DNA of 12,920 bases from Myxococcales bacterium (GTDB lineage: Bacteria; Myxococcota_A; Polyangia; Fen-1088): the NCBI GenBank assembly GCA_003170035.1, contig PMZX01000233.1:10250-23169 (forward strand), given 5' to 3'. A program made the translations under genes and the position numbers. Positions 1 to 7,094 of the stretch are shown piece after piece. Positions within the stretch are counted from its first letter, which is position 1, and each line of letters starts with the position of its first letter. A model generated the notes under the pieces. It was not told the DNA's origin. It ran no database searches and saw only the letters and a program-made list of their open reading frames with translations.

Positions 1-1
1 T

Positions 2-2458
2 TTCGCCTGGGAGGCCACCAGCGACGCCTCCGGCGCCATCGAGATCCGCGATAGCGGCAAGATGGTGGCGAGCTTCTCGCCCAAGACACCCAAAGAAGGA
101 CGCGGCCTGCCCATTGTCCGGCATGTCTCCGTGACCGGTCACCGCGTCCTTGAAGTGCGCATACCCATCCTGGGCGAAGGCCCCAAGCGCGAGGAGGTCT
201 GGGTCGCCGAGTTTCCCTTCAAGAACGTCATCTGGTGGGACCAAGCGGGCGCGCGAGATGTGGACGGCGAGACTGCGCAACAGATCGTCGTGACCGAGAA
301 GAGCGTCAGCGAGTTCCAGACCGCTGCCCGCGTGCACCGCTGCGACGGTGTGCCCGCGCAGTTGTTCCGGCGCGCGTGGGATTTCGCCGGCCGTCGCTTT
401 CGGGCCGAGCCCCCTGCCCTGCCGAATGCCGCACCTTCCACCATCGAGGCTCGCCGGGGCGATGCGCAGATTCCAGCAGGCAAGCCCTTGGGGGGCTTTC
501 ACTTTCACGCGGCTTCCAGTTCAGCCGGGGCAGAGGGAGATATTCGGAGACTTTCCGCGCCTGTGGCGGTCAATGACGATGACCCCTCGACGATCTGGAC
601 CGCCGAGACCCGCGAAGGTCGGGGCGAGTTCTTCACCGCGCGTTCGAGCGCGGGATTTGCGATCACCGGCCTCAAGATCCTGCCCGGCGACACCCGCAGC
701 GCGAAGGCATACGCCGCCGCGGCCCGGCCCCGCCGTCTGACCCTGCTGTTCGGTCGCGGCGCAGAGCAGAGCATGGACGTCGACCTGGCCGAGGATTCGG
801 ACGGCGGTGTCAGGCGGTTTCGCCAGCCATTTTGGATTCCTTTGCCCAAACCCGTGGCCTCAGGTTGCGTAACCGTGATGGTCCGCGAGGTCACGGGCGG
901 CCATGCGGCCACGTCCATCGCCGACATGACCGTCGTGACGGAGATCGACGGGCCGCAGGCCGTCGATCGCCTAGTGGCTGATTTGGCTGCGGGTACCTCG
1001 TGCGAAACACGCCGGCCCTTGCTGGCCTCGCTCGGCGGAGCCGCCCTCGACAAGGTGACGGCCGTGCTGGCCCGAACTCCGGCCGGGCAAGGGCGTGCCT
1101 GTCTGGTTGAAGCCCTGGCTGCTCTCATGCCCTCGCCTGCGACAGGCGTGCAGCCGATCGACGCATCACCTGCGCTGGCCTCTGCCTTGGCCGCAGCCCT
1201 GGTCGCGGCTGCGCCCGACGAAGAGAAGATTGTCTTCGCGCTTCTCCCTCGCATGAAGGAGCCACCCCTGCCGGCAATCGCCGCCCTTGTCGCGGACGAA
1301 AAGACGGGCGAACCGGATCGCCTGCGCGCGGCGCGGGCTCTGGCCTTGCTTTCCCAACCCGAGGCCCGCCAAGCCCTGCTGGCCGCTGTGGGCAAGGGAT
1401 CGCCCTCCCTGCGCGCGGGCCTGCGCGAAACTGCCGCGGGCGCCAAGCCGCCCTTGGCCCAGGCCGCGCTCAATTCCCTTGCGCAAATCCCGGCCTTCGC
1501 GCACGCGCAACGTGCCGACCTGCTCGTGGTGGTCGCAGCCGCAACCACGCGCGAGCCCGAGCAAGGCCCTGCTGCCGTCGAGGTTATGCGCGCCACGCTT
1601 CAGGGTGCGGCTAGCTTCGAAGAACAGGCACGCGCCCTCCAGGGGCTCGGCATGATCCATAGCAGCGCCGCAGTTGCTGAGCTGGTCGCATTCCGCGCCC
1701 GTGCGACGGACAGCGTGCTGCGCTTCTTCGCCACGCGTGAGTTGGCGGGCCTCCCAGATCCGGAGACAGGGCTCGCTCTGCGCGCAGCCTTGCGCGACAG
1801 CGATCCGCGCGCACGCGAGGCTGCGGCGCTGGCTCTGGGCCAACGCCATGACAAATCGGTGGCCCCGGAGATCATCGAGGCAGCCAAGCAGGAGCCCTGG
1901 CCCGGGGTGCGCCGCGCCCTGGTGACAGCGCTGGGTGACTTGTGCGTGCCCGACGGAAACAACCTTCTGCTGCGCGCCTACCAGAAGGATGTGGACCACA
2001 TCCGAATGGCCGCGCTCATTGGACTCGCGCATTGCCGTGACCGGCGCGCGTCCGCCCTGCTGGTGCGCGTGCTGGAACGCCTGCCCGAGAGTGCCGACAC
2101 GCGCTCGCTGGCCGCGCGGCTCCTGGCTGACATGAAAGACTCCCGGACCACGGCGCGCATGGCCGCAGCCCTCAAGCGCCTGCAGACTGAATCGCAATCC
2201 GACCTGTCCCTGGAAGGCACGGTCACCGAGACCGTGATGGCGCTCGCCACCATCGGGGGCAAGGATTCCGTCGCTGCCGCTGCGGGCCTGCTGGCGGATC
2301 CCCGTCCCTCGCTGCAGAAGGCAGCCGTGCAGGCGCTCGGCAGACTGTGCGACCCCGGCCAGGGCGCGGCGGCCCTGCGCGCGGCCGCACAGAGCAAGGA
2401 TGAGTCTATTGCCATCGCCGCCTCGCTGGCCGCAGAACACTGCCGAGACCCGCGCTGA
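2..2458 (+). CDS. HEAT-repeat protein with discoidin-like domain (5'-truncated)
   Basis: The reading frame is open to the left edge. The 20 codons before the first ATG (62) are strongly G/C-ending and no ribosome binding site precedes that ATG, so the true start lies outside the window. Numbering from the ATG at 62 (798 residues), residues 1-120 are an unrecognised, beta-rich segment. Residues about 155-295 resemble a discoidin-like (F5/8C or NADase-type glycan-binding) beta-sandwich, with NDDDPSTIW near 171-179, a FWIPLP strand and a closing ATSIADMTVVTEID segment. Residues about 300-798 are paired amphipathic helices of HEAT/PBS-lyase type, for example around 575-600, 610-628 and 748-763, ending in a helix with EHC. 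The beta domain would suggest ligand or glycan binding and the HEAT array a scaffold, but the actual role is unknown. A signal peptide cannot be assessed because the N-terminus is missing. The next gene starts 34 nt downstream on the same strand, so co-transcription is likely. Confidence 0.8.
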   Translation, partial: FAWEATSDASGAIEIRDSGKMVASFSPKTPKEGRGLPIVRHVSVTGHRVLEVRIPILGEGPKREEVWVAEFPFKNVIWWDQAGARDVDGETAQQIVVTEKSVSEFQTAARVHRCDGVPAQLFRRAWDFAGRRFRAEPPALPNAAPSTIEARRGDAQIPAGKPLGGFHFHAASSSAGAEGDIRRLSAPVAVNDDDPSTIWTAETREGRGEFFTARSSAGFAITGLKILPGDTRSAKAYAAAARPRRLTLLFGRGAEQSMDVDLAEDSDGGVRRFRQPFWIPLPKPVASGCVTVMVREVTGGHAATSIADMTVVTEIDGPQAVDRLVADLAAGTSCETRRPLLASLGGAALDKVTAVLARTPAGQGRACLVEALAALMPSPATGVQPIDASPALASALAAALVAAAPDEEKIVFALLPRMKEPPLPAIAALVADEKTGEPDRLRAARALALLSQPEARQALLAAVGKGSPSLRAGLRETAAGAKPPLAQAALNSLAQIPAFAHAQRADLLVVVAAATTREPEQGPAAVEVMRATLQGAASFEEQARALQGLGMIHSSAAVAELVAFRARATDSVLRFFATRELAGLPDPETGLALRAALRDSDPRAREAAALALGQRHDKSVAPEIIEAAKQEPWPGVRRALVTALGDLCVPDGNNLLLRAYQKDVDHIRMAALIGLAHCRDRRASALLVRVLERLPESADTRSLAARLLADMKDSRTTARMAAALKRLQTESQSDLSLEGTVTETVMALATIGGKDSVAAAAGLLADPRPSLQKAAVQALGRLCDPGQGAAALRAAAQSKDESIAIAASLAAEHCRDPR

Positions 2459-2480
2459 GCCGTCGTATCACGCTGGCAAC

Positions 2481-2485
2481 AGGAG
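2481..2485 (+). promoter_or_regulatory. Shine-Dalgarno of the MazG-like gene
   Basis: AGGAG lies 7 nt before the ATG at 2493. It selects that ATG over the in-frame upstream ATG at 2400, which lies inside the end of the HEAT-repeat gene. Confidence 0.75.
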
Positions 2486-2492
2486 AACATCG

Positions 2493-2846
2493 ATGGACGA
2501 ATTGCAGGAACTCCTCGCCCAGCTGCGCCAGTTCGTTGCCGAGCGCGACTGGCAGCAGTTTCACGATCCCAAGAACCTCGCCATGCTGCTTGCCTCCGAG
2601 GCGGGCGAATTGCTGGCCGAATACCGATGGGTGGCGAACGACCAGGCCGACACGGCCTCGCGCAACGGAGAGCGGCGGCCTCGTATCCTGTCCGAGATCG
2701 GCGACGTCGGGCTCGCGTTGCTGCTGCTGTGCGAGCGCATCGGCGCGGATCCCGTTGCAGTGATGCGGGCCAAGCTGGAAATCAACCGGGCCCGCTATCC
2801 CGCCGACGTCGTGCGCGGCAAGTCGGATCGACCCGCGCTGAAATAG
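2493..2846 (+). CDS. MazG-like nucleotide pyrophosphohydrolase (dCTPase-like)
   Basis: A 117-residue all-alpha protein of the MazG / RS21-C6 (DCTPP1) superfamily, which hydrolyses (d)NTPs to (d)NMP and pyrophosphate with Mg2+ in the cytoplasm. The metal-binding signature is intact: E36-x2-E39, then 28 residues, then E68-x2-D71, within the known EXXE(12-28)EXXD spacing. The N-terminal FVAERDW followed by FH (14-24) matches the base-contacting region of dCTPase-like members. The C-terminal K94-x3-N98-x3-Y102-P103 followed by RGKS is the family tail. The length fits single-domain members rather than the roughly 260-residue two-domain MazG. Substrate preference cannot be read from sequence; dCTP or modified dCTP is the best guess by similarity. 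It lies 34 nt after the HEAT-repeat gene and 58 nt before pckG, all on one strand. The start is fixed by an AGGAG 7 nt upstream. Confidence 0.88.
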   Translation: MDELQELLAQLRQFVAERDWQQFHDPKNLAMLLASEAGELLAEYRWVANDQADTASRNGERRPRILSEIGDVGLALLLLCERIGADPVAVMRAKLEINRARYPADVVRGKSDRPALK

Positions 2847-2904
2847 AGCGAGCCCAGGCTGCTGTTGACCCTGGCGTGGGGTTCGTGTCAGAAATCTCAA
2901 TCAC
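2847..2904 (+). other. Short gap before pckG, no clear signals
   Basis: These 58 nt contain a TTGACC (2865-2870) resembling a -35 box, but no convincing -10 hexamer lies at normal spacing (TCAGAA at 17 nt). There is no T-tailed hairpin and no purine-rich Shine-Dalgarno within 5-12 nt of the pckG ATG. Read-through transcription from the upstream gene is the simplest reading. Confidence 0.4.
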
Positions 2905-4677
2905 ATGTTCAAGTACGCACACGTTCAGCAATGGGTCGAGGCGATGGCCGCCATGTGCCAGCCAGCCAGCATCTACTGGTGCGACGGCGGAGACGAGGAA
3001 CGACAACGTCTCGCCGCCCAGGCCCTGCAGACCGGCGAACTCATGGAGCTCAACCAGGACAAGCTGCCGGGTTGCTATTTTCACCGGACGGCGGCCAACG
3101 ATGTGGCGCGCACCGAACACCTTACGTACATCTGCACCAGCTTCCAGGGGGACGCCGGGCCAACCAACAACTGGATGAGCCCGCGCGAGGCGTACCGCAA
3201 GGCCCGCACCTACTTCACCGGTGCCATGGCGGGCCGCACGATGTACGTGGTGCCTTTTGCCATGGGCCCGGTGGGTTCGCCGTTCTCAAAGATCGGCATC
3301 GAACTGACCGACAGCATCTACGTGGTGCTCAACATGCGCATCATGGCGCGCATGGGCGCCGAGGTGATGGACGCGCTTGGCCCCCAGGGCGAGTTCACCA
3401 AATGTCTGCACAGCAAGGCCGATCTCGACGTCAATCGGCGGCTGATTCTGCACTTCCCGGAAGACAACGCGATCTGGTCGGTGGGCAGCGGCTATGGCGG
3501 CAACGTCCTGCTCGGCAAGAAATGCCTCGCCTTGCGCATCGCCAGTGTGCTGGCCCAGCGTGAAAAATGGCTGGCCGAGCACATGCTCATCCTCGGCATC
3601 GAGGAGCCCAATGGCCGCATCCAATACGTGGCGGCGGCGTTTCCCAGCGCGTGCGGCAAGACCAACCTGGCCATGCTGCTGCCGCCCGAGGGACTGAAGC
3701 AGAAAGGCTACCGCATCTGGACCGTGGGCGACGACATTGCCTGGATGAAGGTGGACACCGACGGCCACCTCTGGGCGGTCAACCCCGAGATGGGCTTCTT
3801 CGGAGTGGTACCCGGTACCAACTCGCGCAGCAACTCCATCGCGATGTCCACCATCAACCGCGACACGATCTACACCAACGTGGCACTCAAACCCGACGGC
3901 ACGGTGTGGTGGGAGGGTCACGACGATCCTTCCCCGACCGAAGCCCTGGATTGGCAGGGCCGCCCGTGGAAGCCGGGCCTCAAGGACAAGGACGGAAACC
4001 CAGTCCTGGCCAGCCACCCCAACAGCCGCTTCACCGCGCCCTTCACCAACTGTCCGACCCACTCCTTCCGCTATAAGCAGCACCACGGCGTGCCCATCGA
4101 TGCCATCATCTTTGGTGGGCGCCGCGCGACGCTGGCGCCTCTGGTGTACGAGGCGCTCGACTGGAACCACGGTGTGTACGTGGGCGCCAGCATGGCCAGC
4201 GAGAGAACCGCGGCCCAGTTTGGCGCTCTGGGCGAGGTCCGGCGCGACCCCATGGCCATGCTCCCCTTCTGCGGCTACAACATGGCGGACTACTTCGGGC
4301 ACTGGCTGGACATGGGCTCGCGGGTGAAGCACCAGCCCAAGATCTTCCACGTGAACTGGTTCCGCACCGATGAGAACGGCAAGTTCCTCTGGCCAGGCTT
4401 CGGCGAGAACCTGCGCATCGTGGAGTGGATCCTTGCCCGCTGCCGCGGCGAGGTCCAGCCGGTGGAGACCCCTATCGGCTACGTGCCCAACCCGAACGAC
4501 ATCGACATGACAGGCCTGAGCATGCCCGACCGGGCGATGGAGAAGCTCTTCGCCGTCAGCCGCAAGGACTGGTTGGCCGAAGTGGATGCGGTGAGGCAGT
4601 TCTTCGAAGCCTTCGGCACGCGCCTGCCGGATGAGATGTGGCACCAGCACGAACTCTTGCGCGCGCGACTCCTGTAG
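2905..4677 (+). CDS. pckG: Phosphoenolpyruvate carboxykinase (GTP)
   Basis: A 590-residue GTP-dependent PEPCK (EC 4.1.1.32), converting oxaloacetate + GTP to PEP + CO2 + GDP, the entry step of gluconeogenesis in the cytoplasm. The family motifs are present in order: GPTNNWM (85-91); GYGGNVLLGKKC (196-207); the P-loop FPSACGKTN (246-254) with the hyper-reactive cysteine C250 (C288 of rat PCK1) in the kinase-1a motif; and GDDIAWMK (275-282) with the metal-binding aspartate D276. The guanine pocket aligns with rat F517/F525/F530/N533 as F486, F494, F499 and N502, which argues for GTP rather than the unrelated ATP-type enzyme. The FGGRR loop is also intact. Length is normal for the family. ATG 2905 is the only conventional start after the in-frame stop at 2866-2868. 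No Shine-Dalgarno is visible, so initiation may be weak or coupled to upstream translation. A strong hairpin follows 34 nt after the stop. Confidence 0.97.
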   Translation: MFKYAHVQQWVEAMAAMCQPASIYWCDGGDEERQRLAAQALQTGELMELNQDKLPGCYFHRTAANDVARTEHLTYICTSFQGDAGPTNNWMSPREAYRKARTYFTGAMAGRTMYVVPFAMGPVGSPFSKIGIELTDSIYVVLNMRIMARMGAEVMDALGPQGEFTKCLHSKADLDVNRRLILHFPEDNAIWSVGSGYGGNVLLGKKCLALRIASVLAQREKWLAEHMLILGIEEPNGRIQYVAAAFPSACGKTNLAMLLPPEGLKQKGYRIWTVGDDIAWMKVDTDGHLWAVNPEMGFFGVVPGTNSRSNSIAMSTINRDTIYTNVALKPDGTVWWEGHDDPSPTEALDWQGRPWKPGLKDKDGNPVLASHPNSRFTAPFTNCPTHSFRYKQHHGVPIDAIIFGGRRATLAPLVYEALDWNHGVYVGASMASERTAAQFGALGEVRRDPMAMLPFCGYNMADYFGHWLDMGSRVKHQPKIFHVNWFRTDENGKFLWPGFGENLRIVEWILARCRGEVQPVETPIGYVPNPNDIDMTGLSMPDRAMEKLFAVSRKDWLAEVDAVRQFFEAFGTRLPDEMWHQHELLRARLL

Positions 4678-4711
4678 CGACCCCGACCCACATCGCCCCG
4701 GGCAAGAAAAT

Positions 4712-4739
4712 GCCCTCGCGGGTCATCCCCGTCGAGGGC
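4712..4739. terminator. Bidirectional intrinsic terminator between convergent genes
   Basis: The stem GCCCTCG/CGAGGGC (7 bp) continues inward with CGGG/CCCG around a TCATC loop, with a single bulged T. On the + strand it is followed by TTCTCTTCTT; on the - strand the exit side reads ATTTTCTT. It lies between the converging ends of pckG (4677) and the small lipoprotein gene (4796), so it can serve both. Confidence 0.8.
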
Positions 4740-4751
4740 TTCTCTTCTTGA

Positions 4752-4764
4752 GCGCCAGGGGCGC
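4752..4764. repeat. Small perfect hairpin GCGCC-AGG-GGCGC
   Basis: A 5-bp perfect stem with a 3-nt loop lies between the terminator and the end of the lipoprotein gene. In the - direction it comes just after that gene's stop and before the main terminator. It has no T-tract of its own, so it is probably a minor 3'-end structure rather than a terminator. Confidence 0.3.
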
Positions 4765-4795
4765 CCGAATGTCTGGCCCGTTCGCCTACGGCTGG

Positions 4796-5095
4796 CTACT
4801 TCTTGCCTTTCTTCGGGGCTGGAGCAGGGGCTGCCGGCTCGGCTGCCTTCGCCGCGGCTGCCTTGGCATCCTCCGCCTCCTTCTTCAGCTTCGCCACTTC
4901 GGCCTGAGCCGCAGCAAGCGCGCCTTTGGTGGCATTGAGCTCATTCTGTTTTGCGGTGAGGGCCTTCTGGGCTGTCTCAGACGCCGTCTGGGCGGCCTGC
5001 AGATCCTCCTTGCACTTCTGGTCCTCGCAGGCGGTGCCGATGAAAAGCGTTCCACCAAGGACGAGAGACATGACGGTCTTCAGAATTCGAGTCAT
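4796..5095 (-). CDS. Small alanine-rich coiled-coil lipoprotein (putative)
   Basis: A 99-residue protein. Residues 1-22 look like a lipoprotein signal peptide: R3 and K6, then a hydrophobic core (8-19), then a GTAC cleavage site with C23 as the lipidated residue. The -3 position is Gly, not the usual Leu/Val, so the lipobox is atypical. Mature residues 32-84 form about eight unbroken heptads, with a-positions L32, S39, L46, L53, L60, V67, A74, A81 and d-positions A35, A42, A63, L70, A77, A84. An Ala/Pro linker (85-94) and a lysine-rich end (KKGKK) follow. The architecture recalls Lpp-type murein lipoproteins (short lipid-anchored coiled coil ending in lysine), but I see no sequence identity that proves homology. 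It would sit in the outer membrane or periplasm. The start ATG has an AGGGA-like site 7 nt upstream. It converges on pckG and stands as its own transcription unit. Confidence 0.78.
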   Translation of the reverse strand: MTRILKTVMSLVLGGTLFIGTACEDQKCKEDLQAAQTASETAQKALTAKQNELNATKGALAAAQAEVAKLKKEAEDAKAAAAKAAEPAAPAPAPKKGKK

Positions 5096-5160
5096 AGCGT
5101 TGTCCCTACCTTTCTTTTGCAGAGGAGCGGCTCCCAGCGCGCTCCGACGAGATTCGGCGC

Positions 5161-5189
5161 AGTTTTGCGCACTATGAGGCTCGTGTCAA
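5161..5189 (-). promoter_or_regulatory. Candidate sigma70-type promoter for the small lipoprotein gene
   Basis: On the - strand a perfect TTGACA (5189-5184) is followed by a 17-nt spacer and AAAACT (5166-5161), which matches TATAAT at only 3 of 6 positions. The leader to the ATG at 5095 would be roughly 60 nt. The strong -35 and correct spacing support it; the weak -10 limits confidence. Confidence 0.4.
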
Positions 5190-5199
5190 ATGCCCCTGC

Positions 5200-5222
5200 G
5201 CCCGGGTGTCTCTCGCCCGGGC
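5200..5222. repeat. Perfect inverted repeat GCCCGGG-N9-CCCGGGC
   Basis: Two 7-bp arms (5200-5206 and 5216-5222) flank a 9-nt loop, 10 nt upstream of the candidate -35 box of the lipoprotein gene. It could be a regulator-binding palindrome or the 3'-end hairpin of the glycosyltransferase gene, whose stop is at 5293 on the same strand. It is not followed by a T-tract on the - strand, so an intrinsic terminator is less likely. Confidence 0.4.
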
Positions 5223-5292
5223 AAATCGTCGCGGGATGCATTCCTCCCCTGATGTCACCCCGCACCACCAAATCGCGGGGCTCCCTGGTGGG

Positions 5293-6975
5293 TCAGGGTT
5301 CCGTCGGGTCTACCGCGAACACTTCGAGCTTTCCTCGAGAAGACTTTCCCCATGACCAGGGAAAGGGGCCAGCGGGATTGGAGTGAAAACCGGCTCCGTC
5401 CTGCATGACACGGCCGCCGCGTGTGTTGTAGTCCTTGACGAAAAGACGGGTTCGGTGCGGCGCCAGCTTGCTCGTGAGCTTGCCTTGGGGACCCACGACG
5501 ATAAGGTCTCCGGGCTGCGGGAAAGGCGGGGTGGTGGTCATGGGGGTGGCTCCCGCTTTCATCCCGTACCACTGGAAGCCCCATGCCCCATCAAGCCAGA
5601 CCTTCTTGTCCGGGGATCCGTGCACCCTCTCTGCGATCAGCTGTCCCCCGCGGCGGCCGATTTCGGCTTGCGCGGCGTCGGCTTGCACGATGAGTAGGGA
5701 CAGGAGCACACAAGCCACGACGACAGGCGTGACCAAGTAGAGTGTCCTGAGCCGTTGTTTCAAATCCAAGTCACGGACGACCAAGAGGGCCATGGCCGGC
5801 GCGGAAGGCACGAGGTACTTCACCGGCAAGTGGTGATAGACAACCGCGGGGGCAGCAATCACGAGCCACAGGCCACACACAAACTGCAGCTGATCGCGAC
5901 GGCGCCACGCATCTACCAGGATATCAACCAGCACCGCGAGACCGAGACCCGTGGCAGGGACACATAACCAGAACCACTTCGTCCAGCGAGTCGCCAGGGC
6001 CAGCTCAATTCCCACAAGAAAGACGGTGAGGGCGAGCCGCGAGCCGACGAAACGCCGTCCGTGAATGCCCACCCAGAAGATGGCGAGGGGAAACGACAAA
6101 ACCCACTGCAGGGGCAAGTTCGCCAGGTTTTCGTTGAGGTTGTAGAGCCGCTTCGAGGCCCAGTCGACGGCCACTCCAGCCATGTTGCGTCCAGCGTGTG
6201 GATCGCGCAGCAGGTAGGTGGTCGCGGCGATCAGCACAAGCGCGATCACGAAGGGAAGCGATGTCTTCTTCAGGCAGGCACGGAACCAGCGCAGCCAGGC
6301 GCCCTTCCAGGTTTCATCTGCAAGCAGCCAGATCGCACCAACCGCAAGCAGCAGAAGCAGATGGGGCCGCGTGAGTGCGGCCAAGGCCAGGGCTAGGCCC
6401 GCCATCGCCCCCTGCCACCATCGGCCTTCTTCTTTCCACGCATACAGCCGCTCCATGGCCAGAATCCCCAAGGACATCGCCGGGACATCCGCCATGGCCG
6501 AAGAGGTCATAGCCAAGACGCCCGGTGAGCAAGCGAGCAGCAGCGTGGCCAGCGCAGCCTTGACCGGGGAAAAGCGCAATCGCAGGGCCAAGGATGCCAG
6601 GGAAAGAAGCCCGACCACCAGAACGACGTATTGTGTGAGATGGGCGATCCATTCGGACGCACCATTCAGAATCGAAGGAATGAGGAGCAGCGCCATGATG
6701 GGGCCCGACACCATGCCATCCGAATTGCGTCCCTTCTCACCATGAAAGACCATCTCGAACGCCGTCGGATGCCATGGATCTTTCAGGATGTGTTCGGCTT
6801 GCAGGAGAAACGTCAGGTCGTCGATATTGAATGCCTTGTTCAAGAAAGGCAGGAGGATCAGGCCAGCCACCACGATTGCCGGGACAGCGACGAGCAGCCG
6901 GCAGGAGAGGGACAATCGCCCGGCTGAAATGTCGGAGGCTTCGCTCGCGTCGGCAGTCATAGCTTGGCGCGCCAT
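5293..6975 (-). CDS. GT-C/PMT-type (GT39-like) integral membrane glycosyltransferase
   Basis: A 560-residue protein (from ATG 6975) with roughly 11 hydrophobic spans, beginning at about 25-45 and including 110-131, 140-159 and a double span around 188-217. A soluble C-terminal domain of about 130 residues (431-560) follows. Hallmarks of the GT-C fold are the acidic pair D52-D53 just after the first span, in the first extracytoplasmic loop, and a second acidic site in AMADVP (D163). A TRPH turn between two spans is also typical of PMT/ArnT relatives. Such enzymes transfer sugars from polyprenyl-phosphate donors to proteins or lipids on the outer face of the inner membrane; donor and acceptor here are unknown. 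The C-terminal domain contains VWLDGAWGFQWY. Start choice: a longer form could begin at TTG 7020, which has GGAG 7 nt upstream, but the 15 extra codons are AT-rich with rare codons (AGA, AGT, ATA). ATG 6960 is a third option. It lies on the same strand downstream of the giant TPR gene. Confidence 0.75.
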   Translation of the reverse strand: MARQAMTADASEASDISAGRLSLSCRLLVAVPAIVVAGLILLPFLNKAFNIDDLTFLLQAEHILKDPWHPTAFEMVFHGEKGRNSDGMVSGPIMALLLIPSILNGASEWIAHLTQYVVLVVGLLSLASLALRLRFSPVKAALATLLLACSPGVLAMTSSAMADVPAMSLGILAMERLYAWKEEGRWWQGAMAGLALALAALTRPHLLLLLAVGAIWLLADETWKGAWLRWFRACLKKTSLPFVIALVLIAATTYLLRDPHAGRNMAGVAVDWASKRLYNLNENLANLPLQWVLSFPLAIFWVGIHGRRFVGSRLALTVFLVGIELALATRWTKWFWLCVPATGLGLAVLVDILVDAWRRRDQLQFVCGLWLVIAAPAVVYHHLPVKYLVPSAPAMALLVVRDLDLKQRLRTLYLVTPVVVACVLLSLLIVQADAAQAEIGRRGGQLIAERVHGSPDKKVWLDGAWGFQWYGMKAGATPMTTTPPFPQPGDLIVVGPQGKLTSKLAPHRTRLFVKDYNTRGGRVMQDGAGFHSNPAGPFPWSWGKSSRGKLEVFAVDPTEP

Positions 6976-6996
6976 TGGGGGCGAAAATTTACCATC

Positions 6997-7024
6997 ATTC
7001 TGTATCTGAACACTTCTCAATCAA
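6997..7024 (-). promoter_or_regulatory. Possible weak promoter before the glycosyltransferase gene
   Basis: In an AT-rich patch of a GC-rich region, the - strand reads TTGATT (7024-7019), a 16-nt spacer, then CAGAAT (7002-6997); each hexamer matches its consensus at 4 of 6 positions. It would give a leader of only about 15 nt to ATG 6975, and conflicts with use of the TTG start at 7020. Confidence 0.25.
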
Positions 7025-7094
7025 CGACTCCGACACGGACGAGCTCTTCCGCATCGGGCGCTTTGCCCTCCTGCGAGAACGAGCGACCGCTGGA

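Noticed and set aside
62..64. ATG as the true start of the HEAT-repeat protein.
   Set aside because: There is no ribosome binding site, and the 20 upstream in-frame codons are strongly coding-like to the window edge.
1166..2440. A 424-codon open frame on the - strand opposite the HEAT-repeat gene, and a similar one at 505-1596.
   Set aside because: Composition is atypical, there is no domain, and the + strand frame has clear helical repeats and the better codon pattern.
2854..2875. CCAGG/CCTGG hairpin between the MazG-like gene and pckG as a terminator.
   Set aside because: It is only 5 bp with no T-tract, which is not enough to separate the two genes.
3286..4650. A 454-codon open frame on the - strand opposite pckG.
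   Set aside because: It is His/Val/Ala-rich with no recognisable domain, fully inside a certain pckG gene; a shadow frame.
5258..5280. Inverted repeat CCCCGC-N11-GCGGGG just after the glycosyltransferase stop, as an intrinsic terminator.
   Set aside because: The stem is short, the loop is long, and no T-tract follows on the - strand.
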